Shown: piece after piece, positions 54,995 through 64,000 of the stretch | Position numbering within the stretch: position 1 is the first letter of the stretch | How the letters are laid out: every line of letters starts with the position of its first letter | Notes under the pieces: model-generated | Database searches by the model: none | Seen by the model: only the letters and a program-made list of their open reading frames with translations | Told to the model about the DNA's origin: nothing | Position numbers and translations under genes: made by a program | NCBI GenBank assembly: GCA_028285145.1 | Contig: JANQQC010000048.1 | Coordinates: 20,277 to 84,276, forward strand | Origin: Hyphomonadaceae bacterium | GTDB taxonomy: Bacteria > Pseudomonadota > Alphaproteobacteria > Caulobacterales > Hyphomonadaceae | DNA length: 64,000 nt | Direction of reading: 5' to 3'

Positions 54995-56293
54995 ATGGAA
55001 TGGGGTTTCGACAATGCCCGCGCTTTCGCGGGGATCGCGGCTATTTTTGCCATCGCCTGGGCGATGTCGGAAAACCGGCGCGAGTTTCCCTGGCGGATCG
55101 TGATTGGGGCAGTGTTCCTCCAATTCGTGTTCGCGCTGGTAATTTTCGGCCTGCCCAAAGTGTTCGGCTTTGAGAGCCTGTTCGGCTCCGGTGCGGAGCC
55201 CAATCCGGTCATCAAGACACTTGAGGATGCCACGCGGTCGGGCACGGGCTTTGTGTTTGGCTATGTCGGCGACAATGCCGCCGCCGGAGAATTGATGAGC
55301 GCGAGCCCGCCGCCGCAATTCTTCTTCCAGATCCTGCCCATCGTGATCGTTGTCGCGGCCCTCTCGGCCATGCTTTGGCACTGGCGCATCCTGCGCTGGG
55401 TCACACGGGCTTTTGCCTTCATCTTCCGCAAGACGATGGGGCTGGGCGGGGCGACCTCGCTTGCTGTCTCCGCCAATGTGTTCATGGGCATGACGGAAGC
55501 GCCCGTTCTGGTGAAGCCGTATGTAAAAGGCATGACGCGATCCGAGCTGTTCATCCTGATGACCGCAGGCTTTGCAACGATCGCTGGATCGGTTCTCATT
55601 ATCTACACGACCTTCCTGGAGGGGCAGCTTGCCAATCCTCTGGCCCAGCTTCTCACGGCCTCGATCATGGCTGCGCCGGCGGCTGTTGCGCTCGCTCTGA
55701 CCATCGTGCCGGAAACCGAGCCCGCCGCGGAACGCGCGCATGAGCCGGACTTCGAATATGATTCCACCATGGATGCCTTTGCGACCGGAGCATCCGACGG
55801 CCTGAAGATCGTCCTCAACATCGCGACCATGCTGATCGCGGCGCTGGCGCTACTCTATATCGGCAATGTGCTGTTCAGCCTGCTGCCGAACGTGAACGGC
55901 GATCCATTGACCATTCAACGTGTGCTCGGCTGGGTGTTCTCTCCGATCATGTACATGATTGGTGTGCCACTCGATGAGGCCGCCAAGGCCGGCTCCCTGA
56001 TGGGAATCAAGACAGTGCTCACGGAGTTTGTCGCCTTCATTGAGCTCGGTCAGGTCGAGCCCGGCGAGCTGAGCGAGCGGGCGCGGATCATCACGACGCA
56101 CGCGATTTGTGGCTTTGCGAACTTCGGGTCGATGGGCATTCTAATCGGTGGCCTCGTCATCATTGAGCCGTCCCGCCGCGACACTTTTCTTTCGCTCGCC
56201 TGGAAGACGCTGATTGCCGGAACGCTGGCCACCTGTCTCTCCGGTGCCGTCGTTGGAGCCCTTCCTGAAGCCTTGTTCATCTCCGGGTCATAA
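54995..56293 (+). CDS. Concentrative nucleoside transporter (CNT/NupC family)
   Basis: A 432-residue inner-membrane symporter for nucleosides. The N-terminal region has several hydrophobic segments, then [26 protein letters not shown] with the family-conserved EAP segment, and [12 protein letters not shown] and [10 protein letters not shown] later, as in NupC. It is divergent from ispH. The TonB-dependent receptor gene starts 46 bases downstream. The specific nucleoside is unknown. ATG 54995 is chosen; the open frame begins nine codons earlier. Confidence 0.94.
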   Translation: MEWGFDNARAFAGIAAIFAIAWAMSENRREFPWRIVIGAVFLQFVFALVIFGLPKVFGFESLFGSGAEPNPVIKTLEDATRSGTGFVFGYVGDNAAAGELMSASPPPQFFFQILPIVIVVAALSAMLWHWRILRWVTRAFAFIFRKTMGLGGATSLAVSANVFMGMTEAPVLVKPYVKGMTRSELFILMTAGFATIAGSVLIIYTTFLEGQLANPLAQLLTASIMAAPAAVALALTIVPETEPAAERAHEPDFEYDSTMDAFATGASDGLKIVLNIATMLIAALALLYIGNVLFSLLPNVNGDPLTIQRVLGWVFSPIMYMIGVPLDEAAKAGSLMGIKTVLTEFVAFIELGQVEPGELSERARIITTHAICGFANFGSMGILIGGLVIIEPSRRDTFLSLAWKTLIAGTLATCLSGAVVGALPEALFISGS

Positions 56294-56339
56294 AGCCCGC
56301 TTTAGCGCGTGGGCGGGGAAGTGTCGGGAAGGACCGGGC

Positions 56340-58370
56340 GTGAGAAAAGCTCTTGTTGCGTGCCTCTGTTTGCAGGGAATGATTGTTGGATTCGCGACGG
56401 CCGAGGATGACCGTGCCGTCCTTGAACCGCTCACCGTTTGGGGCGACCGGACTGCCAATGCGCCGGGCTCGCTATCCGTCATTGGCGACGAGACGATCAC
56501 ATCAGCGGCCGCTGATCATCCCGCTGAAGTCCTGAACACGCTGCCCGGCGTGAACATCCAGATGAACTCCGGTCAGGAGCATCTGGTTGCACTGCGCTCG
56601 CCGGTTCTAACCGGTGGGGCCGGGCAGGGCAGTTTCCTGATCCTTGAAAACGGTGTGCCGACACGCGCAGCCGCGTTCGGCAATGTGAACAGCCTGTTCG
56701 AACTGCACCACGAGACGGCCAGCGCGATCGAGGTCGTGCGGGGTCCGGGCTCGGCCAAGTATGGCTCCAATGCCGTGCATGGCCTGATCAATGTCATCCA
56801 CGGCGGACCCGGAACGTTTGACGGTGTTGAGTTGCGGGCCTCTGCCTCGACGCTCAGCCGCTACCGGACGGATGTGATTGCCGACAATGGCGAAAATCTC
56901 CGAGGGGCGGTTTCAATCCAGAAGGATCTGGGTTGGCGGGACTTTACCGGCGTCGATCAGCAGAAGGCCTCACTCTTCGGCGATTTCAGTCTTGGGGGAT
57001 GGGACGCCTCGGCCTGGATCGTCGGGAGCAATCTCAACCAAGAGACTGCGGATTTCATTGAGGGTCCGAAAGCCTATCGGGACCGCGACCTCGCCGAGAG
57101 CAATCCTGATCCACTGGCCGGGCGCGATGCCTACTCCATCCGCGCGGCGGTGCGCCTCAATCGGGAGTTCGGCTTTGGCAGCGTTACGCTGACGCCTTAC
57201 GCGATCACGCAGGAGATGAGCTTTCGCCAGCACTTCCTTCCGTACAAGGGCTTCGAGGAGAATGGCCACGACGCCATCGGCCTGATGAGCCGGGTCGAGG
57301 TGGATGCGAGCGATACCGTCATCCTCCGCTATGGCGCGGATGCGGCCTTTGCGAGCGGTGAGCTTAGGGAAACGCAGGACGAGCCATTCGGCTTCTTCCC
57401 GGGTGACAGCCGTTTTCCGACCGGCACGCACTATGACTATGACGTGGACACCACGACCTTCGCGCTATGGGGCGAGGCGGAATGGGTGGTCTCGCCCGAG
57501 GTGACCGTGCTGGCGGGTTTGCGCGGCGAGACCCACAATTACGATTATTCGACCAATACGCCGGTCGGCACATTTGGGCGCTTTCGCGTGGCCGATGACC
57601 GGACTGACAATTTCGATCTGTTCACGCCCAAGCTCGGCGTGATCTGGACGCCGTTCGACAGTGATCTGGCCTACTACGCGAACTATGCGCGCGGCGAACG
57701 GGCACCGCAGGCGTCCGATCTCTATCGTCTGCAGAGTCAGCAGGAGCCCGGGGAGGCCGACACCGAAACGCTCGACTCCATCGAGATTGGCGTCCGCGGA
57801 ACAGCCTTTGCCGAACGTCTTAGCTTCGATCTCGCCGCCTATGTCATGCAGAAAGAGAACTTCTTTTTCCGGGACTCAGACGGGCTGAACGTCCCCAATG
57901 GCGAGACGGAGCACGCTGGCGTAGAGGCGGCCTTTGATCTCGTGCTGATCGATGACCGTCTGTCGGTTCGCGGGACGGCCGCTTACGCCGACCAGACTTA
58001 TGCCTTCGACCGGATCACGGCCAGCGCGTCCGAGACAATCCGCGACGGTGACCGGATCGACACCGCGCCGGAGTGGCTTGCTGATCTGGCTCTGGTCTGG
58101 ATGCCGACCGATGCGTTCGAGGCCTCCTTCGAGGCTGAGCATGTCGGAGAGTACTTCACCAATCCGGCCAATACGCGGGACTATCCCGGCCACACTGTCT
58201 TCCATGCGCGGGGCGAGTGGGCCGTGCGCGAGGATTTGGAAGTCTATCTGATCGTGCGCAACCTGTTCGATCTGAAATATGCCGACCGGGCCGACTTTGC
58301 CTTCGGCGACGAGCGCTACTTCCCCGGAGAGCCGTTGAATGCAACGGTAGGCGTCAGAACGCTTTTCTAG
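56340..58370 (+). CDS. TonB-dependent outer-membrane receptor, possibly for nucleosides
   Basis: A 676-residue outer-membrane active transporter. It starts with GTG (AAGGA eight bases upstream) and a signal peptide ending near residue 21. The plug has VLNTLPGVNIQ, GSFLILENGVPTR and AIEVVRGPGSAKYGSNAVHGLIN, and the barrel ends in Phe (VGVRTLF), as is normal. The open frame upstream lies in the transporter gene and is not used. Placement just behind a nucleoside symporter suggests nucleosides or a related compound as ligand, but metals or vitamins are not excluded. Confidence 0.93.
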   Translation: MRKALVACLCLQGMIVGFATAEDDRAVLEPLTVWGDRTANAPGSLSVIGDETITSAAADHPAEVLNTLPGVNIQMNSGQEHLVALRSPVLTGGAGQGSFLILENGVPTRAAAFGNVNSLFELHHETASAIEVVRGPGSAKYGSNAVHGLINVIHGGPGTFDGVELRASASTLSRYRTDVIADNGENLRGAVSIQKDLGWRDFTGVDQQKASLFGDFSLGGWDASAWIVGSNLNQETADFIEGPKAYRDRDLAESNPDPLAGRDAYSIRAAVRLNREFGFGSVTLTPYAITQEMSFRQHFLPYKGFEENGHDAIGLMSRVEVDASDTVILRYGADAAFASGELRETQDEPFGFFPGDSRFPTGTHYDYDVDTTTFALWGEAEWVVSPEVTVLAGLRGETHNYDYSTNTPVGTFGRFRVADDRTDNFDLFTPKLGVIWTPFDSDLAYYANYARGERAPQASDLYRLQSQQEPGEADTETLDSIEIGVRGTAFAERLSFDLAAYVMQKENFFFRDSDGLNVPNGETEHAGVEAAFDLVLIDDRLSVRGTAAYADQTYAFDRITASASETIRDGDRIDTAPEWLADLALVWMPTDAFEASFEAEHVGEYFTNPANTRDYPGHTVFHARGEWAVREDLEVYLIVRNLFDLKYADRADFAFGDERYFPGEPLNATVGVRTLF

Positions 58371-58389
58371 AGATCCGGAGACCCAGAAA

Positions 58390-59004
58390 ATGAAGCTCTA
58401 CCACGCACCCAAAGCGGTGAACCCTGAACGTGTGACCATGTTCCTGCGCGCCAAAGGCAAGCTCGACGCGGTTGAGATTGAGGAAATCTCGATCATGAAG
58501 GGCGAGCACAAGCAGGACGACTATCGGCAGATTTCGCCATTCTCGCAGGTGCCCGCTCTTGTCCTTGATGATGGCACGGCGCTGACCGAAAGCCGGGCTA
58601 TCTGTGAGTACATTGAGTGCCTGTTTCCGGAGCCGAACCTGCTTGGCGAGACTGCCAAGGAACGTGCGCAGATCATGATGTGGGATCGCCGCATTGAACT
58701 GATGTGGATGCTGCCCTTCGCCTTCTGGTTCCGAAACAGTCACGAAATGATGGCTCCTCTGGAAAATCCGCAAGTGCCCGAACAGGCGGCCAAATCGGAG
58801 AAGGCCGTGAAAAGCTTTGCGAAGCGTCTCAACGATCATCTTGCGACTACCGACTTCATTGCAGCCGACCGGTTCTCGATCGCTGACATCACCGCATTTG
58901 CCACTTGCGGGTTTTGCGGTGTCATGGGCTGGCGGCCACATGTCGATCACGAGCATATCGGTGCGTGGCGCGAGCGGATGAAGGGTGTCGGCTTCGCGGG
59001 CTAG
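58390..59004 (+). CDS. Glutathione S-transferase family protein
   Basis: A 204-residue GST with the N-terminal thioredoxin-like domain (KLYHAPKAVNPERVTMFLRA, SQVPALVLDDG, ESRAICEYIE) and an all-helical C-terminal domain with FSIADITAFA. It lies 19 bases after the receptor gene, possibly in the same transcript. Its last bases overlap the opposite-strand gene. Substrate unknown. Confidence 0.9.
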   Translation: MKLYHAPKAVNPERVTMFLRAKGKLDAVEIEEISIMKGEHKQDDYRQISPFSQVPALVLDDGTALTESRAICEYIECLFPEPNLLGETAKERAQIMMWDRRIELMWMLPFAFWFRNSHEMMAPLENPQVPEQAAKSEKAVKSFAKRLNDHLATTDFIAADRFSIADITAFATCGFCGVMGWRPHVDHEHIGAWRERMKGVGFAG

Positions 59005-60008
59005 GCGTTCACAAAGGCGCGCGAGAGCAGTTCGTAACTGCCAATGCGCGCCTCCAGCGTTTCGGCGATGGTGAGCACGAAAAGCTCGTCCGCGCCGGTT
59101 TCTTGGGCGAGGGTCGTCAGGCGTTTTGAAACCGTTGCCGCGTCTCCTGAAATGGCGCGGCCGCTGATGGCCCGAACAGCGGCTGGATCGGCTTTGGCGA
59201 GACGTTCTTCGGCAACCTCTACGCTCGGGAACAGCGTGAAAGCCCCAGTCGCGCGAGCAAGATTCCAGGCGAGGCCGGACTGCCCGAGACGAGCTGCTTC
59301 GGTCTCAGTCTCTGCCGCGAGTGCGACCAGTCCGATCGCGGCGTAAGGCTCAGCGGCGAAGGGTGAGGGTTTGAACGCCTCGCGATACGCCGCAAGCGCA
59401 GGGGCCGCGCCGCCGGGCGAGAGGAAGTCGGCGAAGGCGAGCTTCAACCCCATCGCGCCAGCAAAGGCGGCAGACTGCGCTGAGGATGACAACATCCAGA
59501 CATCCGGGCGACCGCCCTGCGGGTTGGCGCGGATACCCGCAGCGGGGTGGCTCGCCTCAATTGCCTGTTCACCGCTCGTATCCATCAGCCAGTCGAGCAG
59601 GAGACGCAGCATTTGTGGAAACTCATTCGCACCCGGTCCGAGCAATGCAGCCGAAGCGCGCGGGTCTGCACCCGTTGCGCGGCCCAGCCCAAGCTCGATC
59701 CGGCCGGGATACAGCGCTTCCAGCGTTGCGAACTGCTCGGCGACCTTTAGCGGCGAGTAGTTCGGCAGCATCACACCGCCTGACCCCACTGTGATCTGCT
59801 TCGTGCGCGCGGCAAGGTCAGCGATCAACACTTCAGGGGCCGTGCCGGCGAAGCTCGAAGCATTGTGATGCTCCTGAACCCAGTAGGAACGCAAACCCAA
59901 CGCATCGGCAGCCTCGCAGAGGGCACGCGTCTGGTTCAGCGCGTCTTGCGCCGAGCGGCCCTCGAATATCGGCGAGGGGTCAAGGACGGACAGTACAGGC
60001 GGTTTCAT
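59001..60008 (-). CDS. LLM-class flavin-dependent oxidoreductase
   Basis: A 335-residue luciferase-like monooxygenase-fold protein of the kind annotated as alkanal monooxygenase-like: VQEHHNASSFAGTAPEVLIA, VGSGGVMLPNYSPLKVAEQFATLE and IELGLGRATGAD. The start is uncertain between 60008 and 60029. It is divergent from the thiolase gene with about 117 bases between. No flavin reductase is adjacent; substrate unknown. Confidence 0.9.
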   Translation of the reverse strand: MKPPVLSVLDPSPIFEGRSAQDALNQTRALCEAADALGLRSYWVQEHHNASSFAGTAPEVLIADLAARTKQITVGSGGVMLPNYSPLKVAEQFATLEALYPGRIELGLGRATGADPRASAALLGPGANEFPQMLRLLLDWLMDTSGEQAIEASHPAAGIRANPQGGRPDVWMLSSSAQSAAFAGAMGLKLAFADFLSPGGAAPALAAYREAFKPSPFAAEPYAAIGLVALAAETETEAARLGQSGLAWNLARATGAFTLFPSVEVAEERLAKADPAAVRAISGRAISGDAATVSKRLTTLAQETGADELFVLTIAETLEARIGSYELLSRAFVNA

Positions 60009-60125
60009 GCGCTTGTTCTGGTGGATCATGGCCCGAGGCGCAACGGCGGCGTTTGCCTTACCCAACGCCACCCTTGTTGACGCTCGCGTAAAGGGTAATT
60101 GTACGATCAAACAAGGGAGATACTC

Positions 60126-61370
60126 ATGCCGGAAGCCTATATTATTGATGCCTGCCGAACGCCGCGCGGGATTGGCAAACAGGGCAAGGGCGCGCTGGCG
60201 CACCTCCACCCGCAGCATCTTGCGGCGACGGTGCTCGGTGCCCTACGCGACCGCAACGACCTCAATACCGCCGAAGTCGATGATATCATCTGGGGCACAT
60301 CATCCCAGCGTGGCGCACAGGGCGCGGACCTTGGCCGTATGGCGGCGCTGGATGCCGGTTATGACATCAAGGCGTCCGGTGTGACGCTCGACCGCTTCTG
60401 CGGCTCAGGCATCACGACGGTGAACCTTGCCGCCGCCCAGATCATGAGCGGGATGGAAGACGTCGTCATCGCCGGCGGGACGGAGATGATGAGCTACACG
60501 TCTGCGACGGCTGACCCGAAAAGCCCGCCAGTTCTGGATGCTGGCAATATGCGTCTGCGCGCGAAGCACCCGCAATCCCAGCAGGGCGTCTGCGCTGATG
60601 CCATCGCCACGCTGCAGGGGATCGATCGTGAAGCGGTTGACCAGCTTGCTGTCGTCAGTCAGGAGCGTGCCGCGGTTGCCATTGCTGAAGGGCGTTTCGA
60701 TAAATCGCTTGTGCCGGTCTACAACGAAGATGGCTCGCTCGCGCTGGACAAGGAAGAGTTTCCACGTCCGCAAACCACAATGGAAAGCCTCGCCGGCCTG
60801 AAGACCGTGTTCAACATGTATATGGACATTCCGGTCGATGATCAGGGGAATACTTACGGGACGCTTGTGACCGCCAAGTATCCGGAACTCGAAGGCAAGA
60901 TCGATCACGTCCACCATGCCGGTAATTCCTCCGGCGTCGTGGATGGCGCGGCCGCGCTTCTGCTCGCCTCGCAGGAAGCTGTCGACAAGAATGGCTGGAC
61001 CCCGCGCGCGAAGATCGTCGCCACTGCGAATATGGGCGACTGCCCGACCCTGATGCTGAACGCGCCAGTTCCAGCCGCGAAGAAGGTCCTCGAGAAAGCC
61101 GACATGACGACGGACGACATCGATCTCTGGGAGATCAATGAGGCGTTCTCTGTGGTGGCTGAGAAGTTCATCCGGGATCTGGACCTCGACCGATCGAAGG
61201 TCAATGTGAATGGCGGCGCAATGGCGCTCGGTCATCCGATTGGCGCAACCGGTTCGATCCTGATTGGCACCGTGCTCGACGAGCTTGAGCGTCAGGACAA
61301 GAAGCGCGGCCTCGTGACGATGTGCGCCGCTGGCGGCATGGCCCCGGCGATCATTATCGAACGCGTCTAG
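60126..61370 (+). CDS. Acetyl-CoA C-acyltransferase (thiolase)
   Basis: A 414-residue thiolase, either degradative (beta-oxidation) or forming acetoacetyl-CoA. The acylated Cys is in DRFCGSG (C92), the active-site His in GHPIGATG (H370) and the second Cys in CAAGG (C400). AAGGGAG lies upstream of the ATG and a strong terminator downstream, so it is a single transcription unit. No fadB partner is adjacent, so the direction of use is open; a link to PHA precursor supply is possible. Confidence 0.93.
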   Translation: MPEAYIIDACRTPRGIGKQGKGALAHLHPQHLAATVLGALRDRNDLNTAEVDDIIWGTSSQRGAQGADLGRMAALDAGYDIKASGVTLDRFCGSGITTVNLAAAQIMSGMEDVVIAGGTEMMSYTSATADPKSPPVLDAGNMRLRAKHPQSQQGVCADAIATLQGIDREAVDQLAVVSQERAAVAIAEGRFDKSLVPVYNEDGSLALDKEEFPRPQTTMESLAGLKTVFNMYMDIPVDDQGNTYGTLVTAKYPELEGKIDHVHHAGNSSGVVDGAAALLLASQEAVDKNGWTPRAKIVATANMGDCPTLMLNAPVPAAKKVLEKADMTTDDIDLWEINEAFSVVAEKFIRDLDLDRSKVNVNGGAMALGHPIGATGSILIGTVLDELERQDKKRGLVTMCAAGGMAPAIIIERV

Positions 61371-61390
61371 CGCGCACTCGTAGCCTAGGA

Positions 61391-61420
61391 AGAGGGCTGC
61401 CTGCGGGCGGCCCTCTTTTT
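61391..61420 (+). terminator. Rho-independent terminator of the thiolase gene
   Basis: An 11-bp stem (AGAGGGCTGCC with GGCGGCCCTCT, one T-G pair) with TGCG loop followed by TTTTTG, 20 bases after the stop codon. Confidence 0.88.
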
Positions 61421-61483
61421 GTTTCAGCGCATGCCGCAATTGGTGGTGTGTCAATCGACGACCAACTCGGATACGCAGCGACC

Positions 61484-62383
61484 ATGACGTTTCGCGACTT
61501 CACGCTTCTTTTCTTCGTTTGCCTCGTATGGGGCCTGAACATCGTCGTGACGCGCTGGGTCGTGGCCGATGCTGGCGTTGCGCCGATCTTCTTCGCCGCA
61601 ATACGGTTCATGGGCATCGCGGTTTTACTGATCCCGTTCCTGCGCCCGATCCCGAAAAATCTGGCGATGATCTTTCTGATCTCCATGTGCATGGGCGCAG
61701 CGCACTTTGCATTGCTGTTTCTGGGACTGGCGAATGCGGAGGCGAGCGCGGTCTCCGTGGTCGGCCAACTGGGGGTGCCGTTTTCGACGCTGATGAGCAT
61801 GGCCTTTCTGGGCGAGACGATTGGCTGGCGGCGCGGACTTGGCATCATGCTCGCCTTTGCAGGCGTCATGCTGATTGCGGTGGACCCGGCAAGTTTCACC
61901 ATCTCTGTGGGGCTGCTTTACATCGTGGCGTCGGCTTTCATTGGATCCATTGGCGGCATCCTGATGAAGCGGATGGAGCCGATGGCGGCGATGCCGCTTC
62001 AGGCGTGGATCGGACTATTCTCATTTCTGCCATTGTTCCTTTTGTCCTTTACGGTGGAAGGGCCTCAGCTCGGGCAGTTTCTGAGCGGCGGTCTCTGGGT
62101 CTACGCGGCGACATTGTTTGCGGTGGTTGGCGTTTCCATTTTCGGCCATGGCGGGTTCTACTCGCTGCTCAAGAAGTATGATGTATCGATGCTGTCTCCG
62201 CTGACCCTGATGACGCCGATCTGGGGCGTTGTGTTTGGCGTGGTCTTGCTTGGAGAGGCGCTGACGATCAATCTGGTGGTTGGCGCGGCGATCTCTCTCG
62301 GCGGTGTGTTCGTCATTGCGGCCCGGCCGAACAGAACGCTGCCGGAAGCTGGATTTGGCAAGAAGATGGGAGGTCCGAGCTAG
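61484..62383 (+). CDS. EamA-family (DMT) transporter
   Basis: A 299-residue inner-membrane protein with ten hydrophobic segments in two repeat halves, as in drug/metabolite exporters: VCLVWGLNIVVTRW at the start and PIWGVVFGVVLLGEAL in the second half. Likely exports an amino acid or other small metabolite; not resolvable. The ATG is placed at 61484; the open frame upstream overlaps the thiolase end. Its stop TAG shares a base with the GTG start of the next gene (62383). Confidence 0.9.
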   Translation: MTFRDFTLLFFVCLVWGLNIVVTRWVVADAGVAPIFFAAIRFMGIAVLLIPFLRPIPKNLAMIFLISMCMGAAHFALLFLGLANAEASAVSVVGQLGVPFSTLMSMAFLGETIGWRRGLGIMLAFAGVMLIAVDPASFTISVGLLYIVASAFIGSIGGILMKRMEPMAAMPLQAWIGLFSFLPLFLLSFTVEGPQLGQFLSGGLWVYAATLFAVVGVSIFGHGGFYSLLKKYDVSMLSPLTLMTPIWGVVFGVVLLGEALTINLVVGAAISLGGVFVIAARPNRTLPEAGFGKKMGGPS

Positions 62384-63144
62384 TGGACATGCAGGACGCG
62401 CCGAGCCCGAACTTCGACGAACGCAAGCATGACGTCGACATGCTAGTGCTTCACTATACCGGCATGGAGAACGGCGCGCTTGCGCTGGACCGGTTGCGCG
62501 ATCCCGAGGCAAAGGTGTCGTCTCATTATCTGGTGTTCGAGAATGGCGACATTGTTCGCATGGTGCCGGAGTCGCTGCGAGCCTGGCATGCCGGAGCCGG
62601 GAGCTGGCAGGGGGATGATGATCTGAACTCGCGGTCGGTTGGCATCGAGATCGTGAATGGCGGTCATGATTTTCTGGCCGATGATGGCGCGCTGCCGGCC
62701 TATCCCGAGGCGCAGGTTCAGGCGGTTCTGGCGCTCTGCAAGTTCATCCTGAAGCGCCATAACATTCCAATGAGCCGTATTGTGGGCCATTCCGATATCG
62801 CGCCCGCCCGCAAGACCGATCCGGGGGAGCATTTCCCGTGGGAGCGCTTCGCCAAAGCCGGCGTCGGTGTGTGGCCGGCCCAGCCCGATCCTGACGGATT
62901 GATGGGGAAGGGCGTTGAAGCCGGCGATGACGGCGCAGCGGTCGAGCGCCTGCAAAAGGCGTTTGCCGAAATTGGTTATGGAATCAAGTTGACGGGAAAG
63001 CTCGATGCGCAAACCATGACGGTTGTTCGCGCATTTCAGCGTCGCTTTGTGCAGGACCGCGTGACGGGATTGGTGGACCTGAAGACCGCCGCCCTCGTTG
63101 AAGCGGTGCGTTCTCTCTATGCCTCCTCTGCGGCGTCTGCCTGA
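62383..63144 (+). CDS. N-acetylmuramoyl-L-alanine amidase (Amidase_2) with peptidoglycan-binding domain
   Basis: A 253-residue zinc amidase of the AmiD/AmpD type. The metal-binding positions are visible in DMLVLHYTGM, GHSDIAPARKTDPGEHFPW and the substrate cleft in GIEIVNGGH. The C-terminal ~80 residues are a PG_binding_1 domain (VERLQKAFAEIGY, VRAFQRRF). No signal peptide is seen, so it may act in the cytoplasm on recycled muropeptides or be exported by another route. GTG 62383 and ATG 62389 are both possible starts. Confidence 0.9.
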   Translation: MDMQDAPSPNFDERKHDVDMLVLHYTGMENGALALDRLRDPEAKVSSHYLVFENGDIVRMVPESLRAWHAGAGSWQGDDDLNSRSVGIEIVNGGHDFLADDGALPAYPEAQVQAVLALCKFILKRHNIPMSRIVGHSDIAPARKTDPGEHFPWERFAKAGVGVWPAQPDPDGLMGKGVEAGDDGAAVERLQKAFAEIGYGIKLTGKLDAQTMTVVRAFQRRFVQDRVTGLVDLKTAALVEAVRSLYASSAASA

Positions 63145-63986
63145 CCGACCCGCTCTTTCAGGAGTGCTGCCCATTCGACACTGAGCGCGGCACCGAGCAG
63201 GAGCGATGAGACGCTGAGCGCGAGCCAGACAAGCCCAAGGATGACCGAGGCGAGCGCACCGTAGAACGTGTCCAGCACGGTGAAGCTCAGATAGATCGAA
63301 TAGGCCCAGGTGATGGCGACCCATGCCGCAGCGCCGGCAGCCGAGCCAAGCACCTTCGCCCGATTTCCGCTGAGGCGGCCGTGCAGGGATATACCGATGA
63401 TCAGGTAGAACACGGCGAAGGCGGCGATGAACTTTCCGAGCCAGAGGCTGGAGGCGATTGAGGACAGGGTCGCGGCAAGCTCGAACGCGATGTAGCCTTC
63501 GGACGATCCGATGAAGGCGAGGATGAGCTGTATCGTACCGAGGAGCCAGACGGTCAGGATGAGCAGCGCCGTCATCAGGATCGAGACTCCCTGAAACCGG
63601 ATGATATTGGAGCGCCGCTCCGAGCCTGTGACCATGCGAAGGCCCGTGATCGCGGCCTTGGCACCAGATGTGGCGGTGTACAGCACGACAAATACGGCGA
63701 TGAGCGCCCGGAAGGTGAGGCCGTGAGGTGTTGCTTCGCGGATGGTTTCAAGGTCGGTCTGGGAGAGTGGGGCGACGGCGGACACCAGCACCTGATCGAC
63801 AGTGTTGGCCAGTGTGTTGCTGAGATCGGCCGGCAGAAGCGCGAAGAGCAGCGTCAGCGTCAGATAGACAAGTGGGAAGACCGATAGCAGCGCGTAAAAG
63901 GCAATTCCGCCGGTCACGATCCTGATTTCTGGCGCGGACAGGCGCTTGATCGCGCGCCATGTCGGACCAACGGCCCAGAGCTTCAC
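63117..63986 (-). CDS. YihY/BrkB-family inner-membrane protein, possibly 5'-incomplete
   Basis: A 289-residue membrane protein with six hydrophobic segments and the GGIAFYALLSVFPLVYLTLTLL start and FTVLDTFYGALASVILGLVWL C-terminal region of the YihY (formerly 'ribonuclease BN') family. Function unsettled; the RNase BN assignment of this family is an error in older annotation. A GTG at 63986 is the best start inside the window, but the frame is open to the right edge, so the true start could lie beyond. It overlaps the amidase tail-to-tail by 28 bases. Confidence 0.85.
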   Translation of the reverse strand: MKLWAVGPTWRAIKRLSAPEIRIVTGGIAFYALLSVFPLVYLTLTLLFALLPADLSNTLANTVDQVLVSAVAPLSQTDLETIREATPHGLTFRALIAVFVVLYTATSGAKAAITGLRMVTGSERRSNIIRFQGVSILMTALLILTVWLLGTIQLILAFIGSSEGYIAFELAATLSSIASSLWLGKFIAAFAVFYLIIGISLHGRLSGNRAKVLGSAAGAAAWVAITWAYSIYLSFTVLDTFYGALASVILGLVWLALSVSSLLLGAALSVEWAALLKERVGQADAAEEA

Positions 63987-64000
63987 GGGTGCGGGAAACG

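Noticed and set aside
54830..55741. A 300-codon N-terminal extension of ispH
   Set aside because: It is antisense to the nucleoside transporter gene, reads low-complexity charged residues, and the ispH ATG has its own strong Shine-Dalgarno.
60405..61454. 349-codon minus-strand ORF over the thiolase gene
   Set aside because: Antisense shadow; the thiolase has all catalytic residues and its own terminator.
1..64000. CRISPR arrays, rRNA, tRNA genes and prophage structural genes
   Set aside because: No regularly spaced repeats, no tRNA-like cloverleaf and no phage structural or integrase proteins were seen on either strand by reading; a tRNA scan would be decisive.

Overview
The window is 64 kb of GC-rich bacterial chromosome (about 60% GC by eye), densely packed with short intergenic gaps. 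Gene content points to an aerobic alphaproteobacterium, most likely of the Caulobacterales/Hyphomonadales type. The evidence is an Entner-Doudoroff operon (zwf-pgl-edd-glk-eda) instead of glycolytic genes, a fused-order petABC bc1 complex, a DUF6111/DUF1285/CoA-pyrophosphatase/cca cluster, PHA storage genes and a TonB-dependent receptor. No rRNA or tRNA gene was seen, so the genus cannot be fixed from the window.

Region by region: 0-2.2 kb holds the 3' part of a PHA synthase and a PHA depolymerase. 2.2-9.0 kb is a translationally coupled glucose catabolism operon with a LacI-family regulator gene beside it and a perfect 14-bp palindrome overlapping its promoter region. 9.0-25.4 kb is housekeeping: ppk2, rpsD, an SDR, a Nudix hydrolase, rnr, a GNAT, topA, lptG, lptF, then divergent pepA-holC, a TetR/PhyH-dioxygenase pair and recQ. 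25.4-31.3 kb is an accessory stretch. It has an uncharacterised gene invaded in frame by a palindromic repeat, a ~190-bp direct duplication of that gene's 5' end flanking a cysteine-rich cargo ORF, a compact two-gene operon of nuclease-like proteins that looks like an undescribed defence module, a small secreted protein, and a VOC-family gene with a frameshifted copy of a small gene on one side and the intact gene on the other. 31.3-40 kb mixes an alpha/beta hydrolase, a SulP transporter, a DEAD-box helicase, a third PD-(D/E)XK-type protein, a pirin, an SDR and a CarF/TMEM189-like lipid desaturase.

40-49.7 kb is a conserved but functionally obscure envelope cluster (MoxR ATPase, DUF58, BatA/DUF4159 and a vWA-like membrane protein), divergent from DUF1285, a CoA pyrophosphatase, DUF6111 and cca. 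49.7-56.3 kb holds hemF, petABC, ispH and a concentrative nucleoside transporter. 56.3-64 kb has a TonB-dependent receptor directly behind the nucleoside transporter, a GST, a luciferase-like flavin oxidoreductase, a thiolase, an EamA exporter, a peptidoglycan amidase and a YihY-family membrane protein reaching the right edge.

Most functions are ordinary core metabolism. The part worth following up is 25.8-31 kb, especially the operon at 27249-28731. All family assignments are from reading the proteins by eye; no database search was run. Residue numbers are counted from the start codon chosen for each entry.
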